Of a DNA stretch of 64,000 bases, positions 28,087 to 37,369 are shown piece by piece (position 1 is the first letter of the stretch; each line of letters begins with the position of its first letter). The stretch is taken from the NCBI GenBank assembly GCA_019694795.1, contig JAIBBF010000001.1:128370-192369 (forward strand). Direction: 5' to 3'. The position numbers and the translations under genes are program-made. The stretch is from Flavobacteriales bacterium (GTDB taxonomy: Bacteria; Bacteroidota; Bacteroidia; Flavobacteriales_D; UBA2798). Below the pieces are notes generated by a model. It worked only from the letters and a program-made list of their open reading frames with translations, was not told where the DNA came from and did not search any database.

Positions 28087-28707
28087 TCATTTCCACTTGA
28101 CATCTTGCTTGATAACTCGTGCGGGATTTCCGGCAATTAACACGTGAGCTGGGAAAACCCCTTTTACAACACTTCCTGCCGCTACAACACTTCCTGATCC
28201 GATTTCTGTACCTTTTAACAGGGTAACGTTACATCCGATCCATACATTATCACCAATAATAACTTTTTCTTCAGCAGAGATTTTTCCTTCATAGTCCAAT
28301 TCATGGTGATCAGAATCAATTATAGTGGATCCCCAGCTAATTGCACAATTATTTCCTATGGAAATTTGTTTGCAACATTCAAGATGTAAATCGGAAGTAA
28401 AGTAAGTACCATCGCCAATCTTTAATTCCGCATTTTGTTTGACAACAATATGAACTCCCGGTCCAACACTTACTGAATGACCAATTTGTACAACGCTGTT
28501 ATCTGCGAAATCTATATTTACTTTAGTTGCAGAAACACGTTGTTTGTTTCGCCCCGGTGCACCTATAAATAAACGTCCGTGCAGGACGAGATTATTTGTT
28601 CTTATTTTAATTCGGGCAGGAATAGAAACAACAAACGGAATAAATTTTCCGGAAATGGATGGATACCTCAATGCATACAGAATGGTTCTCCAATTCATAT
28701 CATTCAA
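28087..28707 (-). CDS. Left-handed beta-helix acyltransferase
   Basis: A 206-residue hexapeptide-repeat acetyltransferase of the maltose/galactoside O-acetyltransferase group. Hexads run from about 70 to 190 (VQIGHSVSVGPGVHI, IGDGTYFTSD, IGNNCAISWGSTIID, IGDNVWIGCNVTLLKG, IGSGSVVAAGSVV). The active-site His lies in the SDHHEL segment and the chain ends in the usual ALIAGNPARVIK-like tail. It probably O-acetylates a sugar of the surface glycan. It overlaps its upstream neighbour by 8 bp. Confidence 0.88.
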   Translation of the reverse strand: MNDMNWRTILYALRYPSISGKFIPFVVSIPARIKIRTNNLVLHGRLFIGAPGRNKQRVSATKVNIDFADNSVVQIGHSVSVGPGVHIVVKQNAELKIGDGTYFTSDLHLECCKQISIGNNCAISWGSTIIDSDHHELDYEGKISAEEKVIIGDNVWIGCNVTLLKGTEIGSGSVVAAGSVVKGVFPAHVLIAGNPARVIKQDVKWK

Positions 28708-29632
28708 ATTTAAACATAGGTAATAGTGGACTCATTTTAAACTTCGATTTTCCCATTATAAATTTCAAGCATCGATATGCAAAAACATACATAGCATAAA
28801 ATGAATTCGCGAAACCATTAACAAAGGCTGAAATAATAAATTTAGGAATACGGGTAGCTAAATAAATTTTCATTTTCAGAACCTCTCTCCTGTAATGAAA
28901 AGCTTCAGGGTAACCGCCTCCAAAGTGCATGATTACAGGCTCAACCTTAATATTATGTTTGAGAAAAGAACAATATCCTTTTAAGATATCCATTCGAAAA
29001 ACACCTTTCTGACCAACAGGTGTACGCATACCTTTCCCATTATCGTTAATTGGACTCAGACCAAATTGAGCCATCGAAAGTGACATTAGAGGCTCTTCAT
29101 TTACCTGCCCTCTCAATCTTGCAATACCAATGGTGTCATAGGCTTCAATTAACTTCTGAGCATTAGAAAAAACGGCAGCGGCGGTATCATTTTTTTTAAA
29201 GTAATAAACACCTCCGTTCAATTGAACGATGTAAGGCAACTTCAATCGGTCACATGTTTCCGTTACAGACATTCCGGCCCAGTTTCCATCTATGAGTTTT
29301 TCTCCAATTGCAGAAACATCATTTCCTTGAAAAAGATCCCACAGAAAAGAAAAATCATTCACCACCAAACAATCCGAATCAATAAAGATCGTTTCAGAAA
29401 AAGGTGAATAATCATATAAGTAAACCTTTTGAACCAGGCCCAATCCATGACGAGGATTCACAGGCACTACATAATCGAACCACTTTTTCATTTCGGCCTC
29501 CGGGCGATCCGTGATAACTGCAATGGGTAAACCAGGAGAATTTAAACGAATTGATTTAGCAAGATTAACTGCCATATCAATATATCGTTGTTTGCCTTGC
29601 GCTAAGGTTATTATGCCACGGTTAAACTCCAT
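28700..29632 (-). CDS. GT8-like nucleotide-sugar transferase
   Basis: A 310-residue GT-A fold protein. The start GIITLAQGKQRYIDMAVNLAKSI and the metal-binding FIDSDCLVV (near 101-109) fit GT8-like enzymes, as do QLNGGVYYFKK and the late IMHFGGG segment. The C-terminal 50 residues are basic and amphipathic or hydrophobic, suggesting membrane contact. It follows the widest gap of the array (89 bp, 29633-29721), where a weak internal promoter could sit but none matches TAnnTTTG well. Confidence 0.78.
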   Translation of the reverse strand: MEFNRGIITLAQGKQRYIDMAVNLAKSIRLNSPGLPIAVITDRPEAEMKKWFDYVVPVNPRHGLGLVQKVYLYDYSPFSETIFIDSDCLVVNDFSFLWDLFQGNDVSAIGEKLIDGNWAGMSVTETCDRLKLPYIVQLNGGVYYFKKNDTAAAVFSNAQKLIEAYDTIGIARLRGQVNEEPLMSLSMAQFGLSPINDNGKGMRTPVGQKGVFRMDILKGYCSFLKHNIKVEPVIMHFGGGYPEAFHYRREVLKMKIYLATRIPKFIISAFVNGFANSFYAMYVFAYRCLKFIMGKSKFKMSPLLPMFKFE

Positions 29633-29721
29633 GAAGCAGGTTCAATTTAAATCTCCAATTGAGAAGATGATCGTTGTACGGATTATTAAACTATGAAGAT
29701 AATGAAATATGGAAATGATTC

Positions 29722-30645
29722 TTAATTCCGGGACCTAATCCTGTCCAGTAATTCAAGAAAACGAAGACCAATGACTTTTGCAATGACTCTTTTCATTCCT
29801 GAATGGATAAAAGAGACCCGATTCTCAGCCCAAAATCTCATTTCAGTCCTATAAAAGCTTCGGTTACTAACTTTTTTACTATGGACCAACGTTAAATAAT
29901 AAACAGAAGCCAAATAATCCCCCACCTTTATCGAATAAAGGGAATGATTGCGAATCCCGGACTTTAATTGTGGTAAATGATCGCAAGCCGTTTCATACAC
30001 TTTTACCCAATTTGATGAAATGGAATCGGACATTTTGCGAATTATAAAAAACTCGCCGGGAATATATGAAAACGTTGAACCCGAAAGAAACAATCGAATG
30101 TGAAAATCCCAATCCTGTGCAGCAGATAAATCCGGGTTATACCCCCCAATTTTCTTTACTGCTTCAGCCCGGTAAAGAGGGTTTCCTGAGGTTAAAATCT
30201 GCCTGAAAACGGAATAAAAAAGATCATCACCGAATGATTTAAAATTCTGATGTTCTAAAATTTTGTTCTCATGAAATGAATCAATCCGAAGATCAGAATA
30301 TACCACATCAACATCCGGTGAAAATCCCTGTAACTGTATTTCAATTTTATTAGAAATGATTAAATCATCCGCATCCAAAAATTGGATGTAATTTCCGGTT
30401 GATATGGCCAAACCTGCATTTCTGGCTGCAGCAGCTCCTTTTGCAGGGTTTAACATAACTTTTATTCTGGAAGGATGGAGCAATTGCAATTTCTCCAATT
30501 CGGAAAATGTAGAGTCCGTAGAATGATCATCAACCAAAATCAACTCCCAATTAGAATGGGTTTGGCCAATAACTGACTGTACCGCATCCTTAACATAAAG
30601 TGAAGCATTAAAACAAGGGATGATTATGGACACTAAATCATTCAT
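29722..30645 (-). CDS. Family 2 glycosyltransferase
   Basis: A 307-residue GT-A enzyme. The N-terminus VSIIIPCFNASLYVKDAVQSV, the first Asp pair (LVDDHSTDST) and the metal motif QFLDADD (near 93-99) are all present, followed by AAQDWDFHIRL (near 160). It adds one sugar to a lipid-linked acceptor on the cytoplasmic face. It overlaps the upstream GT4 gene by 8 bp. Confidence 0.88.
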   Translation of the reverse strand: MNDLVSIIIPCFNASLYVKDAVQSVIGQTHSNWELILVDDHSTDSTFSELEKLQLLHPSRIKVMLNPAKGAAAARNAGLAISTGNYIQFLDADDLIISNKIEIQLQGFSPDVDVVYSDLRIDSFHENKILEHQNFKSFGDDLFYSVFRQILTSGNPLYRAEAVKKIGGYNPDLSAAQDWDFHIRLFLSGSTFSYIPGEFFIIRKMSDSISSNWVKVYETACDHLPQLKSGIRNHSLYSIKVGDYLASVYYLTLVHSKKVSNRSFYRTEMRFWAENRVSFIHSGMKRVIAKVIGLRFLELLDRIRSRN

Positions 30646-31822
30646 TGGTTAATTGTTTCGCAAATTGATGAAAAACAACTTCTGCATTATAACCTTCTTT
30701 CCAAACTTCGCGCACTGCTAATCGCTTTTCTTTATTCCGGGAATAGGTATTGAGCAGCGATTGCAATTGCTCAGTTGCTATAGGCACATCAACAGCATGA
30801 TTAAGCAAAATACCTGTTCGCTCCGAAACAATTTCCTTAACACCCCCGGCATCTGCTGCCAAAACAGGGATTCCAAAACTAATGGCTTCCTGGATTGAAA
30901 CAGGAACTCCTCCTTCCGACTCACTCATATGAAGAAAGGCATCAACAGCATTTTCCTGGTAAAATGACAAAATAATATCATTCTTCACATGGCCCATTAA
31001 TTTTAACTCAACCAGTGGAAAAGAAGCTACTTTTTGCATGATTTTTTCACGTTCTACCCCATCGCCAAAATGAACCCATTTAATTTTTCGATTTAAGCTA
31101 CCTAAAATCTCAGCGATCAAATGAACACGCTTGAGAGGAATAAGATTGGAACAGGATACAACAATGGGAATAGCGTCTTCATTGATGGAGGTGATGCCAC
31201 GATCAAAAACACCAAGACTAGCTTTCACATATTTTGATTTGTGTTCAGGATATTTATTATCGAGATATATTTTTCCAGCCTCGGAAACAGGAAAAATGCG
31301 TGTTGCTTGCTTAATTACAAACGATCGAAATGGAATTTTACCCCCACTTGTACGTTCTTCAAACAAATCATATCCATGTACCCTGAAATAAAATGACTTA
31401 ATCTTTCCTTCCGACTTAAGGAGGGCTAATGCTAATGACCATTCATCACCCCAATACGAATAATAGATTTCTGTTTTATTTAATCCATTCTTTTCAAGAA
31501 ATTTTTTTCTGTTCAAGGCCTCAGCATAATAACCTAACCAAAATTTTCTCTCCGGTGACGGTAAGGAAAAAATGGATTTTAAACATAAGGGGGATAAATA
31601 AGCCCCAAATTTTTCCTTTTTACCTGCTCCCTTTCCTAATGAAACAGAATGGACATTTTCAGGAATGGACCTTTGTGTTAAAAAACGAGAATCAGCATTA
31701 ATTACAGTGATTGTTTTGAATTCCAAAGCCAGCACCTTCAATTCATTTTCAAGGAAAACTTCTGCCACACCGAAGGGATAGGATTGGGAGAGGATGGTAA
31801 TATTTTTATTTACCATTTCCAT
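30638..31822 (-). CDS. Family 4 glycosyltransferase
   Basis: A 394-residue GT-B enzyme. VVSCSNLIPLKRVHLIAEIL (near 225) and MSESEGGVPVSIQEAISFGIPVLAADAGG (near 300-330) contain the E-x7-E donor site. The ATG at 31822 (or 31816, two codons later) lies inside the end of the GT10 gene, a 17-bp overlap. Sugar unknown. Confidence 0.85.
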   Translation of the reverse strand: MEMVNKNITILSQSYPFGVAEVFLENELKVLALEFKTITVINADSRFLTQRSIPENVHSVSLGKGAGKKEKFGAYLSPLCLKSIFSLPSPERKFWLGYYAEALNRKKFLEKNGLNKTEIYYSYWGDEWSLALALLKSEGKIKSFYFRVHGYDLFEERTSGGKIPFRSFVIKQATRIFPVSEAGKIYLDNKYPEHKSKYVKASLGVFDRGITSINEDAIPIVVSCSNLIPLKRVHLIAEILGSLNRKIKWVHFGDGVEREKIMQKVASFPLVELKLMGHVKNDIILSFYQENAVDAFLHMSESEGGVPVSIQEAISFGIPVLAADAGGVKEIVSERTGILLNHAVDVPIATEQLQSLLNTYSRNKEKRLAVREVWKEGYNAEVVFHQFAKQLTNE

Positions 31823-32753
31823 ATTTAAATTTTGAAATCAGTTTGTGTAGAAGGCTTTTATTAAAAGGATCTTTCGGGATAAATAAATTCTTTCTTTTAT
31901 TAGAAACTTCAAGTTGTTCTATTATATTCACTAATCTAGGATAAAATTGAAGGCGGTTTAATATTATATTTCTAGCCTCACTTAATTGATCAATATTTTT
32001 ATCCCAAAACTTTCCGGTCATAGCTAATTCAATTTCCGAAACTGTGTCTAATGGAGATTCTATATTCACGGGGATAAAGGAATTCGAGGGTAGATACTTA
32101 CCTAAATTAGGACAACCGTAGTAAAAGGGGACATTCCATGAAAGTATAGCATCCTGAATCTTTTCAGTCCAATAATCATTACCGATAAAATTTTCCGCTG
32201 CTATTGTGTATTTTGAATATTTTAAAACTTCAATTTTATCATCAATTGGATTAAATCCTCTTCCAAAAAGCTTAAAGGGGATTGATGTATTTTTAAGATG
32301 TTCAATTAAATTTAATCTCAATTGATGTGCAGGAAATAAATTAATATTACTTGTTATCCATGAGACTTCATCTTTTTTATCTTCTAAACTAGACACATCA
32401 GATTTTAATAATTGATCATAGGTCAAGTTAATGTGCCATGGCAATGCAGCTTGCTCATGTATTATTTTTACTTTGGGGAAATCAAAATGAGAAACAACAA
32501 GGTCAAAATAAGGGAAGTACTCTCGATTATATAAATTTCTCTCTAATGGAGGTTCTTGGACAATTAGAACTGACCCGCCTTTTTTAATTTTGCAGTTAAC
32601 ATCCTTTAAAGGATAATTTAAAACTACCAAATAATCAGCCTCGGGAATTTCTTCCTCAGTAAAAAAATATCCCTTCCATTCTGAACTACAACCAGGCGAT
32701 TGTCTAGCAATTTCCGGAAATTTGTAATTTCTTACTAGCCGAACTATTGGCAT
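31806..32753 (-). CDS. Family 10 (alpha-1,3/4-fucosyltransferase-like) glycosyltransferase
   Basis: A 315-residue protein whose C-terminal half carries the GT10 donor-binding signature: KYTIAAENFIGNDYWTEKIQDAI (near 185) followed by NVPFYYGCPNLGKYLPSNSFI. In known members this binds GDP-fucose. The N-terminal half is divergent. Genes for GDP-fucose synthesis (gmd, fcl) are not in the window, so the donor is not confirmed; other GT10 donors are possible. The stop-start junctions with its neighbours overlap by 1 and 17 bp. Base composition looks more AT-rich than the flanks. Confidence 0.78.
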   Translation of the reverse strand: MPIVRLVRNYKFPEIARQSPGCSSEWKGYFFTEEEIPEADYLVVLNYPLKDVNCKIKKGGSVLIVQEPPLERNLYNREYFPYFDLVVSHFDFPKVKIIHEQAALPWHINLTYDQLLKSDVSSLEDKKDEVSWITSNINLFPAHQLRLNLIEHLKNTSIPFKLFGRGFNPIDDKIEVLKYSKYTIAAENFIGNDYWTEKIQDAILSWNVPFYYGCPNLGKYLPSNSFIPVNIESPLDTVSEIELAMTGKFWDKNIDQLSEARNIILNRLQFYPRLVNIIEQLEVSNKRKNLFIPKDPFNKSLLHKLISKFKYGNGK

Positions 32754-33589
32754 TATCGTCTAATTATTTTTTTAACAACTCGTTTAATATTTTCTTTTAA
32801 AAGAAACTGCCTATTCCACTTTCTATTTTTCTTTTGAAATTTATCTAGTAATTCTTCCCCATTGATTACCTTATCCCATTCGCCTTCAAAAATTTTTCGA
32901 ACCTCATCATAAAATATCACATCGTAAGAATGGATTTTATTATAAAGATTTATTAAATTATCTGAAATTTTAGTGCGATCATAATTATTCGCAACATTAC
33001 GCTTTAAATACTTTTCAATATTAAATCCTTCGTATTGATTTAATATTATACATGTCCGATCAAACTCTTCGGTTAACCCAACATGAAAATATTGATCTTT
33101 TATGATTTTCAATGCCACTGTCAACATTTCATCATTAACTTCAACTGTAGGATCAGGAATATTTAGAAACGTTTTTAGTTGAGGATTTTTCCCATAATAA
33201 ATATCTCCCATTCTAACGTATTCCTCTAAACTGGGTGGAGATTTTACAAACTCGATCCTTTCTTTTAGTTCCGGCTTAACCTTTAAAATCTGATAATATC
33301 CAGAGATATGCCGTTGTGCGGGTTTCCGCAATATTGTAAGATATTTTACTGTGCCACTAAAAAGTCGATCCATTCCATATGTTCGGTGTCCCTTTAAAAG
33401 ATCAATTGAATCAATCACATTTTGAGGAAGGCCAGAAAACTCTTTTTTTGAATCATCATGTTCTGTCTGATTGCCATTAATAGTATAGACTTTTCCGGAA
33501 AATGAGTTGTCAATTATAGAATAAAGTGTGGTGCCAGCTGTTTTGGGAATATGGTGAAATATAATATGATCCGCGGCTTTAATTTTCAT
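32753..33589 (-). CDS. Sulfotransferase family 2-like protein
   Basis: A 278-residue protein with the two PAPS-binding motifs of carbohydrate sulfotransferases. The 5'-phosphosulfate loop is HHIPKTAGTTL (near 11-21). The 3'-phosphate motif is LTILRKPAQRHISGYY (near 86-101). It most likely transfers sulfate to a sugar of the surface glycan from the cytoplasmic side, since no signal or membrane helix is seen. A basic C-terminal tail ends the chain. It shares single-base to 4-bp overlaps with both neighbours. Confidence 0.78.
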   Translation of the reverse strand: MKIKAADHIIFHHIPKTAGTTLYSIIDNSFSGKVYTINGNQTEHDDSKKEFSGLPQNVIDSIDLLKGHRTYGMDRLFSGTVKYLTILRKPAQRHISGYYQILKVKPELKERIEFVKSPPSLEEYVRMGDIYYGKNPQLKTFLNIPDPTVEVNDEMLTVALKIIKDQYFHVGLTEEFDRTCIILNQYEGFNIEKYLKRNVANNYDRTKISDNLINLYNKIHSYDVIFYDEVRKIFEGEWDKVINGEELLDKFQKKNRKWNRQFLLKENIKRVVKKIIRR

Positions 33590-34383
33590 TTTTTAGAACA
33601 AATTACAATTTCTGTTGAAGGCCCTTCAGTTTTTAATTTCGTAAATAATAATTCCAAAGGATAAAAAAATGACCCAACGATTGAACTGAACCGCTTATTC
33701 CTATAAATAAGTTTTTCCTGAGTTACCCATATCCATTTTAGAAATTTTCCTCTCGCATCAACAGGAGCGTTCATGAAAACAAATGCAGGCTTACGATATT
33801 CAACTTTAAAACCTGCCTCATTTAATGCATTGTAAAATTCATCTATATTCCTAGAAACATGATGTTGGCTTCTAAATGTTTTATCGTGAATAAAATTATC
33901 AGTTAATATCAGCTTCCCATTTTTATTAAGAAGTGCATTGATATTTTTTAACGCATTTAAAAATTTCTCATCATCAACTATGTGAAATAACACATCAAAA
34001 ATACTTATTACATCATAAGTACCCTGATTTAAGGTTTTAACGTCATTGCTTGATGAAATGTCTAAGCAGTAAAAATTATTTTCAGGAAATTTCTCTTTTA
34101 AATTTTCAACCGCCACTTGTGTGATATCAGCGCCTTCAACATTCTTTATTTTTTGCTTATTCCATAAATCAATATAAAATCCAGTTCCTGATCCGATATC
34201 CAAAACATTTGTTGAAGAATTATTCAAAGAAATTTTTTTTATAGCTCTTTTAAAAATTCTGGTCCTCACCTTATACATCCATTTATTATATTCCTCACCC
34301 AGGCCAATATAACCTACACCATGAAGGCTATAATCATTTTTTAGCCTCTTTTCCCAATATTCCTTTGCGTTAAAATCTGACAT
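33586..34383 (-). CDS. Class I SAM-dependent methyltransferase
   Basis: A 265-residue cytoplasmic methyltransferase. Motif I is VLDIGSGTGFYIDLW (near 60-74), followed by the acidic loop GADITQVAVENL and YDVISIFDVLFHIVDD (near 120). It would methylate a glycan or nucleotide sugar. It lies 33 bp after the GT2 gene and overlaps the sulfotransferase gene by ATGA. Confidence 0.85.
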   Translation of the reverse strand: MSDFNAKEYWEKRLKNDYSLHGVGYIGLGEEYNKWMYKVRTRIFKRAIKKISLNNSSTNVLDIGSGTGFYIDLWNKQKIKNVEGADITQVAVENLKEKFPENNFYCLDISSSNDVKTLNQGTYDVISIFDVLFHIVDDEKFLNALKNINALLNKNGKLILTDNFIHDKTFRSQHHVSRNIDEFYNALNEAGFKVEYRKPAFVFMNAPVDARGKFLKWIWVTQEKLIYRNKRFSSIVGSFFYPLELLFTKLKTEGPSTEIVICSKK

Positions 34384-34416
34384 TTCTGGTTTTTATTAAT
34401 TCAAAAATAATAAATA

Positions 34417-35418
34417 TTAATGGTTATTTCTTTTCAATTTTGACCTCAAAACCAATAGGATCCGTTTAAATAAAGTTTCATTTTTAGTAGAAATCCAGAT
34501 AATTGCACCGTTCCCCGTCGCTTTCGCACGATTAACAAATCGAGACTCCATTATTTTATAATGAAAATTCATGGCAAATTTAGTCAGCCCCAGATTAACA
34601 TCGAAATGAGAAAATCTTAATTTTTCCAACCAAGTAATGTAATTTGTAATTTCTTTTTCTTCAAAATTTAATAAATCAGTATATCCCAAATGTATTTGCA
34701 AAAGGTTATTAGTACATTCAATCCCAAATTCTGGGAATAATTCTTCATAAAACCTAGTTACTCTTTCTGATAATGTCTCCCGATTCCTTACCGTAACATT
34801 ATGTTCCAAAATCCGGTATTTATATAATGCTTCCTGCAGATTGTGAAATTTGGCAATGGAAAACAAGGAAAGCCACATTACGCGATCTTCCATGTGAATA
34901 TGACGTTCAGAATATCGGATTTGGTGATGGTTTAAAACTGACATCCGAAAAATTGCACTGGCGTGACCAACCATACTTTTATAAAAAATACAAGGTCGAA
35001 TCATCTCATCTGTTTCATTGTATTTCCAAATGGAATTATCATTCCCAAAAGTTTCAATGAATGATCCGCAAACACCGATTTCCGGATGAGATTCCATAAA
35101 GTCCAGGAGTTTTGCAAGACGATCAGGTGTGCTGATATCGTCACCGTCCATTCGGACCATATACGGGGTAGAAATACAGTCTAATCCTCTGTTTAATGTG
35201 CCAACCAAACGGAGATTGGTCTCATTCTTTAAATAAATAATTCTGGGGTCGGAATAAGATAAAATGATATCCTCAGATTTATCGGTTGATGCGTCATTGA
35301 TAATTAAAAAATCAAAATCAGCATAAGTTTGATTTAAGATACTATCAATGGCTTCCTTTAAATACGGCTCACAATTGTAAACCGGCATTAACACTGTAAT
35401 TTTTTTATTCGAATTCAT
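34417..35418 (-). CDS. Family 2 glycosyltransferase
   Basis: A 333-residue GT-A enzyme with VLMPVYNCEPYLKEAIDSIL at the N-terminus, the nucleotide-site NDASTD, and the metal motif MVRMDGDD (near 88-95). Specificity unknown. Its ATG overlaps the stop of the S74 protein gene as ATGA, so a cytoplasmic sugar transferase is translationally coupled to a secreted protein. Confidence 0.88.
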   Translation of the reverse strand: MNSNKKITVLMPVYNCEPYLKEAIDSILNQTYADFDFLIINDASTDKSEDIILSYSDPRIIYLKNETNLRLVGTLNRGLDCISTPYMVRMDGDDISTPDRLAKLLDFMESHPEIGVCGSFIETFGNDNSIWKYNETDEMIRPCIFYKSMVGHASAIFRMSVLNHHQIRYSERHIHMEDRVMWLSLFSIAKFHNLQEALYKYRILEHNVTVRNRETLSERVTRFYEELFPEFGIECTNNLLQIHLGYTDLLNFEEKEITNYITWLEKLRFSHFDVNLGLTKFAMNFHYKIMESRFVNRAKATGNGAIIWISTKNETLFKRILLVLRSKLKRNNH

Positions 35419-37364
35419 TCTTCTTCCAACAAAGCATTTTCTAATCTTTTTAAGCGCTCTTCTAAAGCTTTGTTTTTTTCTTCTGCTAGTTTTATTCTTC
35501 GTTCCAAATCATCAATTTCTTTCTCTTTTAGTTTAAGCTCTGCCGTTTTTACTTCCAATGCTTTAATAGCCGCAAAATTTACTCCATCTGCATCTACCAA
35601 TGAAATCGTAGAATCGCTTTCTCCCATTTTAAAGGCAGCATAAAAATCCTGAGCCATGGGCCCCATGTGGATGATCGAAGAGTCCTGCGTTTTGTAGCTC
35701 CAGGTATATACCGGAAGTGCCTTTAATCCCTCTAAAATATGATCTGAATTTACCTTTCTAATATTATTCTTCATTTGCCGGTCGCTTAATGTAGACCATG
35801 ATCCTCCCCCGGCAGCAAGACTTACCCCAGAAGTAAGAGCCGTATTTGAATACAACATATAACCACCTGAAGCACGCACCATAAATTGGTTGTCTGCCGT
35901 ATTTGTTGTTACTGCAGCAGAAGAAGCATCTGCAAATACAAAACTACCCCGTTTGCCCCCCGTTGAACTATTATATCCCATCGACAATGAATAATCGCCG
36001 GAGGCTGTAGTTTGATAACCGAAGGCTAAGGATGCAATCCCTGTGGAATTACAATGATATCCTATACAAATCGACATCGAATCATTAGCGATAGGTCCCC
36101 TTCCTAATGCAATTGCATATGGACCACTTGCCTGTCCACCCGAACCAACCGCAAAACTATTAAAACCAGAAGCGATATTACCCCATCCTATAGCAGCTGA
36201 ATTCGTTCCTAAAGCCTGATTTTGTTGTCCGGAAGCAAATGAATTATCCCCCTTTGCAATATTGTTAAAACCTCCCGCAAATGAGTTGTTTCCTATATTA
36301 GAAATATCCCATTCCGAAGCAGAAACTGTTCCCGCTCTAAATGCTGCTTTAGAAGGAAACCACATCATTCGTGTTCCGGCACCTGAAATAGGTAAAGTTG
36401 CTCCATTTCCAAAAGTTCCTGCTGCAATAAACCCATTTGGTGACTCCAGATGTAAATCCGCTAGTGGATTTACCGTTCCGATTCCGATCCGGCCGGTTGA
36501 AGTAAATCTTGCTCTTTCCACATTATTTGTACGCAGTACCAAATCAGTTGCGTCCGTAGTACCAAGAAATTGAGAAGATGAATTTATCCCCGAATTTCCA
36601 CTTAACAACCAGGAAGCAGGGATGTTTCCGCAATTCCATGCAAATGTAGAGGAGTCGGAATAGTAAGCATAATTTGAACTATCAGAGAAAGATGAATTAT
36701 TGCTGAATAAGGACGAATCTGCATACGTAGAATATAAAACTGAATCAGGTTGATGAATCAAATAATCAGCAACAATTGCAGTATCTGCATGCGTGGCAAC
36801 TGAACTTGTATAGGCAAACAAAACCGTATCCACTACCATTTCATTTTGTGGAACCCAATTGAAACCATTCCATTTTAATACCTGTCCAACCTGAACTCCT
36901 GAGGTGTCCACATCAAACAAATCATTTATTGAAAGAGGATTTAATAAGGCATTTGCTTTTAAAGCATAAAGTGAATAAGGAACAGAATAAAATTGAAGTG
37001 TGTCGATAAAAGTATATACACTTCCGCCGTTTATATCTACCTCCACTTGGATAAAGTGCGGACCACTACCCCAATTAATTGCACTAAACGAGGGTTGTGA
37101 CCCTGTATTTGTGGAAGTACCCGTACCAATTACTACGAAAAACAAACCTTGCTCATTGGTTGTTGTTTGATGCACTTCTTGCCAAACATTTTGACCATTT
37201 ATTGATCCTTCAAGAATGGTAAAACGCAAACTGATGGATTGGGTGGTGACCAAAGAACCACCTGTATTCCGAAGGAGCCCCTGGTAGCTGATACCTTGAG
37301 GAACACTTTGAGCAAAAAGTGATCCAAATAAAAATATCAAAAGGCTTGAAACAATATATTTCAT
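35415..37364 (-). CDS. Secreted protein with YadA-like head repeats and S74 chaperone domain
   Basis: A 649-residue exported protein. A signal peptide (residues 1-19, ending LFAQ) is followed by a beta-rich N-terminal region shared with the next gene (ISYQGLLRNTGG...). A linker of ADS/YADSS repeats covers about 180-245. Head-like repeats of about 14 residues follow (355-480; NSFAGGFNNIAKGDNSFASGQ pattern). The C-terminus is an intramolecular chaperone of endosialidase type (S74) starting at SDRQMK, with the Ser527 and Lys532 expected of the self-cleavage dyad. A trimeric coiled coil closes the chain (about 600-649). It probably forms a surface trimer. No T9SS sorting domain is seen; the route over the outer membrane is unknown. 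Confidence 0.85.
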   Translation of the reverse strand: MKYIVSSLLIFLFGSLFAQSVPQGISYQGLLRNTGGSLVTTQSISLRFTILEGSINGQNVWQEVHQTTTNEQGLFFVVIGTGTSTNTGSQPSFSAINWGSGPHFIQVEVDINGGSVYTFIDTLQFYSVPYSLYALKANALLNPLSINDLFDVDTSGVQVGQVLKWNGFNWVPQNEMVVDTVLFAYTSSVATHADTAIVADYLIHQPDSVLYSTYADSSLFSNNSSFSDSSNYAYYSDSSTFAWNCGNIPASWLLSGNSGINSSSQFLGTTDATDLVLRTNNVERARFTSTGRIGIGTVNPLADLHLESPNGFIAAGTFGNGATLPISGAGTRMMWFPSKAAFRAGTVSASEWDISNIGNNSFAGGFNNIAKGDNSFASGQQNQALGTNSAAIGWGNIASGFNSFAVGSGGQASGPYAIALGRGPIANDSMSICIGYHCNSTGIASLAFGYQTTASGDYSLSMGYNSSTGGKRGSFVFADASSAAVTTNTADNQFMVRASGGYMLYSNTALTSGVSLAAGGGSWSTLSDRQMKNNIRKVNSDHILEGLKALPVYTWSYKTQDSSIIHMGPMAQDFYAAFKMGESDSTISLVDADGVNFAAIKALEVKTAELKLKEKEIDDLERRIKLAEEKNKALEERLKRLENALLEEE

Positions 37365-37369
37365 GCTAA

